From NCBI GenBank assembly GCA_031284085.1, contig JAITAM010000114.1:1-14855 (forward strand): a DNA stretch of 14,855 bases. The letters are read 5' to 3'. Within the stretch, counting starts at the first letter, position 1; each line of letters opens with the position of its first letter. Under the pieces are notes generated by a model. The model worked only from the letters and a program-made list of their open reading frames with translations, made no database searches and was not told where the DNA came from. Shown piece after piece: positions 1-5,883 of this stretch. The position numbers and the translations under genes were made by a program. This DNA comes from Spirochaetaceae bacterium. Its GTDB lineage: Bacteria; Spirochaetota; Spirochaetia; Treponematales; Breznakiellaceae.

Positions 1-354
1 TATGAGCTGGGGAGGCTTTTAGGTCTGCCTGCGATATTTAGCGAACGTGATGAACGGGGTATTATGACGCTTCGCAGAGGATTTGAGGTAGCGCAGGGCA
101 GCGCATGGTTAATTGCCGAGGATGTCGTAACAACAAGACGTTCATCAGGCGAATGTCAGGCGCTTATAGAGGCACACGGCGCTACGGTAAGTGCCATTGC
201 CTGTATCATTGATCGGCGGGACTCGCATGAGATGACACGGCCTCCTTTCTACGCTGCGCTAGAGGTACAGGCACAAAGCTGGGAGCCTGCCGAATGTGTA
301 CTGTGCAAACAAGGTATTCCATATACCAAGCCCGGTTCACGCCCTCGTTTCTGA
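1..354 (+). CDS. pyrE: Orotate phosphoribosyltransferase, 3' part (5' end outside window)
   Basis: The reading frame is open from base 1 and ends at TGA 352-354, leaving 117 residues of a protein whose N-terminus lies before the window. Orotate phosphoribosyltransferase joins orotate to PRPP to make OMP in cytosolic pyrimidine synthesis. The visible part follows the family closely: LGLPAIFSERDERGIMTLRRGFE (the FxER...MTLRRGF block), then the PRPP-binding segment IAEDVVTT, then an A-G/HGA-V-A-I-DR stretch. One thing is odd: the segment after EDVVTT is normally GG or GK followed by S, but here it is RRS, so both small loop residues are replaced by arginine. The C-terminus is about the normal length. 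It is followed directly by a perfect hairpin and a repeat-rich region. Family assignment is secure; activity is less so because of the loop change. Confidence 0.88.
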   Translation, partial: YELGRLLGLPAIFSERDERGIMTLRRGFEVAQGSAWLIAEDVVTTRRSSGECQALIEAHGATVSAIACIIDRRDSHEMTRPPFYAALEVQAQSWEPAECVLCKQGIPYTKPGSRPRF

Positions 355-370
355 CTCCGAACCGCATCAA

Positions 371-406
371 GGGTCAGACCTCAGACCTAAGCTTTAGGTC
401 TGACCT
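371..406. repeat. Hairpin made of two head-to-head copies of the AGGTCWGACCT palindrome
   Basis: Just after pyrE, TCAGACCTAA (381-390) and its exact complement TTAGGTCTGA (394-403) are separated by three bases. This gives a 10-bp perfect stem. The block contains two complete copies of the dispersed 9-bp core, GGTCAGACC at 372-380 and GGTCTGACC at 397-405. No T-run follows, so it is not a classical intrinsic terminator, although it could block 3' decay or help end pyrE transcription. Confidence 0.7.
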
Positions 407-408
407 GA

Positions 409-768
409 TTCATTGGAGTATCTTCAGTTCTGACTTCAGAATTGGTAACAGCAAGCATTACCGTTTATGTCAAATGGACACCCACACCTGCAAGAGAATT
501 AGCAACGGCTTTAGGCGGCGATCGGGAGCGCTGAACTCGTCGCAGCCGGCACCGTTAATCTGGAAGCCACCGCGCGGCAACCAGCACGGATGCTTCCAAC
601 ATCACGGCGAGCGCCGCCACTGTAGTCCTCATCGCAGGCACAGATGGCGACATCAACGTAATTGCCGGGCTGCTTACAGCCATTGGTAGTGTAGACATTT
701 CCACCCAGTTTAAGGAAGACTGTCAAGTGGGGGCGTTCGGCTGGAAAGCAGGCATCGCTGCCGCCTAA
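409..768 (+). pseudogene. Possible decayed gene of unknown function
   Basis: Two open stretches lie in the same frame. Bases 409-531 (ending at TGA 532-534) include the segment TVYVKWTPTPARELATALGG. Bases 559-768 (ending at TAA 766-768) include VVLIAGTDGDINVIAGLLTA. The gap between them is closed in the next frame over (about 515-580, reading AELVAAGTVNLEATA). This is what two compensating indels in one gene of about 120 codons would leave. No start codon with a ribosome-binding site is visible, and the left edge runs into the AGGTCWGACCT hairpin. The peptide is rich in Ala, Thr, Val and Ile; I do not recognise the family. It may instead be chance openness in GC-rich DNA. Confidence 0.35.
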
Positions 769-794
769 TCAAGCTAGATTTATAAAACTAATGT

Positions 795-950
795 AAGGAC
801 GGCAAGAAGCCTTGAGAGGTTCTGAGCCAAGTGCTGCGCCCACAAGCATAGCCCGCCTTCACTTGCCAATCACTTGAACGGAGGACGGCAATAAGCCCTG
901 AGAGGCTTTGAGCCATGGGCTGCACGCAAGCGCAGCTCGCCATCCTTACT
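795..950 (+). repeat. Tandem pair of a 70-nt structured element
   Basis: Copy 1 (795-864) and copy 2 (881-950) match along their length with the same spacing of landmarks: GGACGGCAA, AAGCC, TGAGAGG, TGAGCCA, GCTGC, CAAGC, CGCC and TTNACT. In each copy the two ends pair: AGGA-GGC with GCC-TCCT in copy 2, and AAGG-GGC with GCC-CCTT in copy 1, each with a small central mismatch. Internal hairpins are also kept, clearest in copy 2 as AAGCC/GGCTT and GCTGC/GCAGC. Differences that leave pairing possible suggest a folded RNA or single-stranded DNA. It does not match a riboswitch or small RNA consensus that I know, and no gene follows on the + strand. Confidence 0.6.
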
Positions 951-960
951 GAATTACAAA

Positions 961-1228
961 ACTGTTATTGAAACGGGGGTTGCCATAAATCCCCGTCATT
1001 CCCGCAATGAGAGGGGTGTAAGAGGAGTTTCTGGCTCCTCCTGTTTAGAGGGTTGTTAAGCTGGGGGAGTAGGCTTGTGGAGTCCTCTTTTTCACTTTAC
1101 GACCGCAAGGCTGTACTGGAAAGTGCCTGAGCCCAAAGGTTTAACAGCCCTCTAAACACGGCCACAGGCCGTTTCTAAGGTTCTTGTATCCAAAACGGAG
1201 TACGGCTTTTTGCCTAAAAGAAGCAAGA
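961..1228. repeat. Gene-free stretch with nested hairpins and a long-arm inverted repeat
   Basis: No convincing reading frame is present. Four structures can be seen. ACGGGG (973-978) pairs with CCCCGT (991-996). GAGGAG (1022-1027) pairs with CTCCTC (1035-1040). A 17-bp inverted repeat has one mismatch, with arms 1043-1059 (GTTTAGAGGGTTGTTAA) and 1141-1157 (TTAACAGCCCTCTAAAC), and encloses 81 bases that themselves contain CACTTT/AAAGTG. The perfect hairpin ACGGCC/GGCCGT lies at 1158-1172. At 1202-1216 the sequence TACGGCTTTTTGCCT is the reverse complement of the repeat core AGGCAAAAAGCCGTA found at 1818-1832. Confidence 0.55.
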
Positions 1229-1441
1229 CAAGGGTCAGACCTCCAAGCCAAACAGCCGCAGAGTGTTTCAAATGAGTCAAAAGTCATCCCGCTCGGAGGT
1301 CTGACTCGGATTTCTTGAGATCGGCATCAAAACCTAGACGGCAGTGCTAAAATCTCTCTATATAAGAAGCTTACACGGTGAAATTACCTTTCAGATTTGA
1401 GGTCTGACCTGTTCGGCCTGTCCACCAGATGACTGTATGAG

Positions 1442-1573
1442 ATGGCACATTCACTTTACGGCGTTATTGCCGGAAATGGCATCCAACTCTTTGTCTGACA
1501 GGCAGGCAAGGGCGCTAAGGAGGTTATCGATCTGGAAGAAAAGCGCTTAGGTCTGGAGCGTACAAATATATAG
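1442..1573 (+). other. Mini reading frame of 43 codons interrupted by one in-frame TGA
   Basis: From ATG 1442 the frame reads 18 codons, then TGA (1496-1498), then another 24 codons to TAG 1571-1573. The residues around the TGA read LFV-(TGA)-QAGKGAKEVIDLEE, faintly like the FV-Sec-xAAGAMDLEN region of glycine reductase selenoprotein A, known in some treponemes. However, the full-length GrdA N-terminus and the rest of the protein are absent, there is no good ribosome-binding site, and the only nearby hairpin (TTGTCTG at 1490-1496 with CAGGCAA at 1502-1508) sits across the TGA instead of presenting a SECIS loop downstream. A degraded gene fragment is the more likely reading. Confidence 0.25.
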
Positions 1574-1579
1574 GTGAGA

Positions 1580-1608
1580 GAGCTTCCACTGCATAGTGTG
1601 GAGAGCTC
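1580..1608. repeat. Hairpin of the GAGAGCTTCCACCGC repeat family
   Basis: GAGCTTCCAC (1580-1589) pairs with GTGGAgAGCTC (1598-1608), giving 10 base pairs with one bulged G and an 8-base loop. Relatives of the same 15-mer occur at 1747-1761 (GAGACGTTCCACCAC), 5669-5683 (GAGAGCTTCCACCGC) and 5769-5783 (GAGACCTTCCACCGC). The 1747 and 5669 copies are preceded by TAGTGTG and form a small GTGGA/TCCAC hairpin. Confidence 0.6.
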
Positions 1609-1657
1609 CCATTATATGAAGCTTAGACACAGGCTGGCCTGTTTTTTAGAGGTCTGA

Positions 1658-1862
1658 CCCTTCTCAGGAAGCTGCCTTTTCCTTGCTGAAATCATAGGAT
1701 CTGACAGACCGAAACCATAGTGTAAGGTGGACTGACCGCGTAGTGTGGAGACGTTCCACCACCCTGACCTAGAGGTCTGACCCTTTGGGGTTGGAGGTCT
1801 GATATTCCGCTTCTATCAGGCAAAAAGCCGTACACTACTCCCGATACAACAACCTTTGAAAC
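1658..1862 (+). repeat. Direct repeat block flanking the kinase gene, left copy
   Basis: This block shares three ordered segments with 5603-5758 on the other side of the kinase gene. CCTTCTCAGGAAGCTGCCT is at about 1659-1677. CCGAAACCATAGTGT, followed by GGACTGACCGCGTAGTGTGG, lies within 1709-1760. A 45-bp segment at 1818-1862 begins AGGCAAAAAGCCGTAC and continues with CCCGATACAACAACCTTTG. The segments are in the same order and orientation in both copies. Between the second and third segments the left copy has two AGGTCTGA motifs, the right copy one GGTCAGACC. The block lies immediately downstream of the kinase stop codon. Confidence 0.7.
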
Positions 1863-1914
1863 CCGCTGGCGGGCAAAAAGCCATGCGTCCATCCTCGCTA
1901 CCGGTGCCGAAAAC

Positions 1915-4900
1915 TTAGAAACAGACTGGCCTACTGTCTAAGTACTTCGATAGGGTGCTGAACAAATATTTTACATCTATAGGCTTGGCAATGTGATCGT
2001 TCATGCCTGCAGCAAGACAGGCGTAAACATCTTCCTTAAATGCGTTGGCGGTCATGGCGATAATCGGGCAGACTGCGGCGTTTGGTTTTTCTAGTTTGCG
2101 TATCGTGCGTGTTGCTTCAAACCCATCCATAACCGGCATCTGTATATCCATCAACACAATATCGTAATCGTTCTTAGTGAAAAGTTGGACCGCATAAGTG
2201 CCGTTTTCTGCACACTCTATTGTTATCCCTGTTTCTTCTAAAATACCGATAACAACTTCACGGTTCAGTTCTACATCCTCCGCCAAAAGCAGCCTTTTCT
2301 CGTTCCAGTTGTAAGACGGGGCTTCAGACTCATCAAAGGAAGGCATCTGATTTGCCTGTCCTATCAAACTGAGAATCGTGTTGTAGAGCGCGGAAGGCAG
2401 TATAGGCTTGGGCAAGAAATGAGTAACGCCCAAAGGATTAAGGGCTGCCATGACTTCATTGTGGCTTGCCGCAGAGATCATAACGATAATTGATGTGCCG
2501 CCCATAGTATTTATTATCTTTGCTGCGGTTTCAGCGCCGTCCATGTCCGGCATCTTCCAGTCAAGGAATATTAAATTGTAAGAATTGCCGTTTTGTGCGC
2601 AGCGCTTTACCATTTCAAGAGCTTCTTCACCGCTACAAGCCATATCGCACCGCAGCGAGAATTCGCTCAGTATACTTTCAAAGTAACTAAGCATGTCCTT
2701 ATCATCGTCTATAACCAAGATAGACAGATCATGACTTAAGGTTTCAGGCAGCTTATTCGCACGGCATACTTTGCCCCACTTTATGATAATCTCGAAGATA
2801 AATTTTGAGCCGCCTCCGGGGTTGTCCTCAATCCAAATATCCCCTCCCATGAGGTTCACGATGCTTTTCGATATGGAAAGCCCTAAACCCGTCCCGCCGT
2901 ATCTGCGGCTGGTGCTGCTTTCAGCCTGCTCAAACAAACGAAATACCCTTGTTTTCTGCTCATCGGTTATACCTATTCCGGTATCGGCGACTATAATATG
3001 GAGCCGCGCAGTGTCGGCATCTATGGGCAGCCGCTGTATCGACAGCGATATTCTTCCACCGTCCGGCGTGAATTTGATCGCATTTGTTAGAAGGTTTATA
3101 AGCACCTGCGAAAGGCGTAACTCATCGCTTATCACGGTACGGGTGAAGGCGTCTTCCATGTCCACAGAGAATTCCTGCCCCTTTTCATCCATCTTTACCT
3201 GAACAACGCTAAACACATGCTGTATCATGTTCTCAAACACGAATTCTTCGCTGATTATCTCAAACTTATTCGCTTCAATTTTGCTCATGTCCAAAACATT
3301 GTTAATAATACCCAGAAGCTGGCGGGACGAGTTTCCGATTTGATTCAGGCAGTACTGTACACGCGATATATCGTTTGCCTTTTGCGCCAGTGCGGTCATA
3401 CCGATTATGGCGTTCATAGGCGTACGTATCTCATGGCTCATCTGAGAGAGGAAATCGGTCTTTGCTTGAATGCCGGCGATGGCTGCACGGTTGGCTTCTA
3501 ATAAGTTTTCCGTCATCTCATCGTGCAGTATGGCAGAGGCGATCAGTATTCCCGCTGACTGCAAGAGGTCCTCCTCTGCTTTGATAAAAGCTCTGTCTTC
3601 TCTACGGGAAAATCCGACTGTACCCCAGAACTTATTCTTTACAAAGAGCGGGATATTTAACGAAATCTTTATCTGAGCGCTCACGTAATCAGGCAGCGCA
3701 TGATTCTTTGCTATATCGTTCTGCTGGAACTTGAGTATTTTCCCTTGTGCAAGTGTGTCGCGCCATCCTGGGAAGAGCAGATCGTAAGAGAGAGGAAAGT
3801 TTATATGGGGGTCTTCTGTAGTTGCCCAAGCGCCGAGAATGGAGCAGTACAATACCCTGTCTAGTTCTTCGTTTTTCAGCACATAAGCTATATCCGCATC
3901 CGCGCCTACGCCCAGCTCAACAATCGCTTTTTGCAGCACAATAGATATCTTGTCATCGGAGGTCATAAGCATAAATGACATTTTATTGATTGTTTGCAGC
4001 AGTCTGTCGCGTATATGAAGCGCTCTGCGTGTCTCGTAGTTCTTTCGCAGGTCAACGACGTAGCTCATAAGCGCAAAACCGCCCATGTGATCTACCTTTT
4101 TAGTAATCGCACTTATAGGACGATATTCACCGTTTATAACGAGTTCGGTTTCAAATTCATGCGTCCCATCACGGATAGCCTGTTCGAGTCGGTCGGCAAG
4201 CGAGAAGGATAACGTGCCGTTAGGCTGGCGTTTAGGTATGGCCTGTGCGATAAATTCTATGAAATCACGCCTGAAATCATCTACATTCGCAAATCCAAAG
4301 AATTCAAGTGCGGCAGGATTACAGTCAATCACCTGAAATGTACTGTCAAACATGATACATATATGCGGGCTGTTCTTAAACATTGATTTGCGCGTTTCTT
4401 CAGAACGCTCAATATCTGCCATAAGGCGCTCGCACCAGCGGATACTCTCCTCAAGCTTTGTGCGCAAAAGGGTTTCTTCACGCATATCTTTATCCACATT
4501 GAGCGTACAGCCTATCAGCTTTGTCGGCTTGCCGGATTCATCACGTTCAATGATTAAAGCGTATATTATAACCCAAAGGTACTGTTTATAAGGACCTGCG
4601 AGCATACGCAGGAGCTGTTCGTACTTGCCTTCGCCTTTCTGTAGGTACTCTGCCAGACTTTTTTGGTATAGGGGGCGGTCTTCAGGATGTATGGTTTGTA
4701 TAACGGACGACAGCGGTCCCTCAAAAGCCGCTATAGTACCGCCTAAGGTTTTGCTGTGGATTGATTCTGACCTAACGCAGTCATTCACAAGATCCCATTC
4801 AAAGTCAAGGGAGCCTACCAGCTTGGAAGTGTAGCGGCGATACTGGCACTCGTCTTCAAGGCGTTTTTCGTATGTTTTAGCGGCGCTGTTATCGTGCATC

Positions 4901-5268
4901 ATACCGGTAACACGTGTCGGCTTTCCTTGTGCATCACGTTCCGTTATGCCTATGGTTTCACGAACCTGTACCCACGAGCCTTTTGTGTGCTTTATACGAA
5001 AGTCAGTATAAGGAGCGCTTGTACTTCTGCCGTTCAAGAATGAATCCAATTCATTACGAACACGCAGTGCATCATCCGGATGTATACGTGTGTTGCGAAA
5101 GTCTATCCGCGCCTCGAAAACACCTGACGGCATACCCACAAGAGCAAGCCATTCATCACTGTAATACACTGTGCCTTTGTCGATTTGCCAATCCCAAAGA
5201 CCGGTTCCGGAAGAGGCAAGCATTGTTCGTAGTGTTTCCGCATTAAATTGTTGATCTTTATCGGACAT
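1915..5268 (-). CDS. Soluble hybrid sensor histidine kinase with PAS, GAF and two receiver domains
   Basis: A 1117-residue hybrid kinase of two-component signalling. Order: PAS-like folds at about 15-130, 145-262 and 290-408; a GAF-like domain at about 420-585; HisKA with phospho-acceptor H612 in SQMSHEIRTPMNAIIGM; HATPase_c at about 715-832 with N box (N725, N729), G1 box DTGIGI 762-767, F box FRLFEQ 776-781 and G2 box GTGLGLS 792-798. A first receiver at 848-965 has D854-D856, phospho-acceptor D903 and K954; a second at 991-1112 has E997/D998, D1041, T1073 and K1095. No signal peptide or membrane segment is seen, so sensing is probably cytoplasmic, through the PAS and GAF ligands. There is no HPt domain and no adjacent response regulator, so phosphate would go to a partner encoded elsewhere. 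ATG 5268 follows AGAGGA at a proper distance. The gene is monocistronic between repeat blocks. Confidence 0.93.
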   Translation of the reverse strand: MSDKDQQFNAETLRTMLASSGTGLWDWQIDKGTVYYSDEWLALVGMPSGVFEARIDFRNTRIHPDDALRVRNELDSFLNGRSTSAPYTDFRIKHTKGSWVQVRETIGITERDAQGKPTRVTGMMHDNSAAKTYEKRLEDECQYRRYTSKLVGSLDFEWDLVNDCVRSESIHSKTLGGTIAAFEGPLSSVIQTIHPEDRPLYQKSLAEYLQKGEGKYEQLLRMLAGPYKQYLWVIIYALIIERDESGKPTKLIGCTLNVDKDMREETLLRTKLEESIRWCERLMADIERSEETRKSMFKNSPHICIMFDSTFQVIDCNPAALEFFGFANVDDFRRDFIEFIAQAIPKRQPNGTLSFSLADRLEQAIRDGTHEFETELVINGEYRPISAITKKVDHMGGFALMSYVVDLRKNYETRRALHIRDRLLQTINKMSFMLMTSDDKISIVLQKAIVELGVGADADIAYVLKNEELDRVLYCSILGAWATTEDPHINFPLSYDLLFPGWRDTLAQGKILKFQQNDIAKNHALPDYVSAQIKISLNIPLFVKNKFWGTVGFSRREDRAFIKAEEDLLQSAGILIASAILHDEMTENLLEANRAAIAGIQAKTDFLSQMSHEIRTPMNAIIGMTALAQKANDISRVQYCLNQIGNSSRQLLGIINNVLDMSKIEANKFEIISEEFVFENMIQHVFSVVQVKMDEKGQEFSVDMEDAFTRTVISDELRLSQVLINLLTNAIKFTPDGGRISLSIQRLPIDADTARLHIIVADTGIGITDEQKTRVFRLFEQAESSTSRRYGGTGLGLSISKSIVNLMGGDIWIEDNPGGGSKFIFEIIIKWGKVCRANKLPETLSHDLSILVIDDDKDMLSYFESILSEFSLRCDMACSGEEALEMVKRCAQNGNSYNLIFLDWKMPDMDGAETAAKIINTMGGTSIIVMISAASHNEVMAALNPLGVTHFLPKPILPSALYNTILSLIGQANQMPSFDESEAPSYNWNEKRLLLAEDVELNREVVIGILEETGITIECAENGTYAVQLFTKNDYDIVLMDIQMPVMDGFEATRTIRKLEKPNAAVCPIIAMTANAFKEDVYACLAAGMNDHIAKPIDVKYLFSTLSKYLDSRPVCF

Positions 5269-5306
5269 ATAAATATCCTCTGTTTGGAATGAAGCGCCTT
5301 AGGTTT

Positions 5307-5390
5307 AATCTATTTGTTTCCTAAACTTTTTACAAGCAAGACAGCTGCTTTTACCAATAAAATACTACGCAGAAAAAAAGATTTTTACAA
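5307..5390 (-). promoter_or_regulatory. Two candidate sigma-70 promoters for the kinase gene
   Basis: Read on the minus strand, the distal candidate is TTGTAA (5390-5385), 17 bases, TAGTAT (5367-5362). The proximal candidate is TTGTAA (5335-5330), 17 bases, TAGATT (5312-5307), about 40 bases before the start codon. Both -35 elements sit in the same short context (TTGTAAAAA). The boxes match the consensus only partly. Confidence 0.4.
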
Positions 5391-5579
5391 GGTATAAAGA
5401 TTCTTTAGGTAATGCGGGCAAGTACCGGCGATGTTGCTAGGGGAAGCCGGAAAACCCTCCCCCTCGACACTCATCGCGTTCCTTGAGGTCAGACCTCCGG
5501 TTATGCCTGTTGTATACGGGCGTATCACCGACAATGATAAGAACGCAGGCACATACTCGCCCTTCGGTCAGACCTCCAT
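5391..5579. other. Gene-free stretch upstream of the kinase
   Basis: An open frame can be read on + from about 5431, but it has no ribosome-binding site and runs straight through two AGGTCAGACC palindromes and the kinase-flanking repeat block. I therefore do not call it a gene. Apart from the palindromes at 5485-5497 and 5566-5574 I see no structure here. Confidence 0.5.
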
Positions 5580-5801
5580 CCTTCTCGGGGAGCTGCCTTC
5601 ACCCTTCTCAGGGAGCTGCCTCCACCCTGCCGAAACCATAGTGTCAGGCGGACTGACCGCGTAGTGTGGAGAGCTTCCACCGCATAATGGGGTCAGACCT
5701 TGCTGCTCCTTGTAGGCAGAAAGCCGTACGCTTCTCCCGATACAACAACCTTTGAAACAGCCTGTGGCTGAGACCTTCCACCGCCCAAATCAGGTCAGAC
5801 C
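5487..5801. repeat. Dispersed AGGTC(A/T)GACCT palindromes, right cluster (4 copies)
   Basis: Cores GGTCAGACC are at 5487-5495 (within the 13-base palindrome GAGGTCAGACCTC at 5485-5497), 5566-5574, 5691-5699 and 5793-5801. All four have A at the centre, opposite to most copies in the left cluster, which is what inverted orientation of the same element would give. They lie only between the kinase and lactonase starts. Confidence 0.75.
5603..5758 (+). repeat. Direct repeat block flanking the kinase gene, right copy
   Basis: This is the counterpart of 1658-1862. CCTTCTCAGGGAGCTGCCT is at 5603-5621, preceded by a tandem relative CCTTCTCGGGGAGCTGCCT at 5580-5598 (23-bp period). CCGAAACCATAGTGT, followed by GGACTGACCGCGTAGTGTGG, lies at 5630-5670 and runs into GAGCTTCCACC. 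A 45-bp segment at 5714-5758 begins AGGCAGAAAGCCGTAC and ends with CAACAACCTTTGAAAC. Order and orientation match the left copy, with point differences and small indels. Confidence 0.7.
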
Positions 5802-5869
5802 TCTTACCCTTTCACCGGGACTTGCAGCGTCCTTGCCAACATAGACTGGCTTGTTTCTATACCATCTTG

Positions 5870-5875
5870 TATACT
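5870..5875 (+). promoter_or_regulatory. Likely -10 element of the lactonase gene (leaderless start)
   Basis: TATACT ends 8 bases before the ATG at 5884. Transcription would begin within about two bases of the start codon, and no Shine-Dalgarno sequence precedes that ATG. A convincing -35 element is not visible. Confidence 0.4.
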
Positions 5876-5883
5876 CTGGTACT

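Larger units (their letters stand above)
372..1802. repeat. Dispersed AGGTC(A/T)GACCT palindromes, left cluster (8 copies)
   Basis: Copies of the odd-length palindrome core GGTC(A/T)GACC are at 372-380, 397-405, 1233-1241, 1298-1306 (last base T), 1401-1409, 1651-1659, 1774-1782 and 1796-1802 (partial). Copies at 396-406 and 1400-1410 are the full 11-mer. Six of the eight have T at the centre and are usually preceded by GA or GGA. The sequences between copies are unrelated or belong to other short repeat families, so this is a dispersed element rather than a tandem array. No copies were noticed inside the protein genes. Confidence 0.75.

Noticed and set aside
1055..1145. Integron attC-like core sites (GTTAAGC at 1055-1061 and GTTTAAC at 1139-1145)
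   Set aside because: Both 7-mers fit the core patterns but are in the opposite order to an attC site (RYYYAAC should come first on the same strand), and no integrase or cassette array is near.
1629..1647. ACAGG-CCTGT hairpin followed by six T as an intrinsic terminator
   Set aside because: A five-base stem is too weak, and there is no plus-strand gene before it other than the doubtful mini-ORF.
1862..1874. CCCGC/GCGGG palindrome after the kinase stop as its terminator
   Set aside because: The loop would be only two bases, or the stem four, and the T-run is short.
1692..1892. Minus-strand 66-codon frame
   Set aside because: It lies wholly in the repeat block, has no ribosome-binding site and reads through several palindromes.
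5431..5664. Plus-strand 77-codon frame
   Set aside because: It runs through two AGGTCAGACC palindromes and the kinase-flanking repeat, without a start signal.
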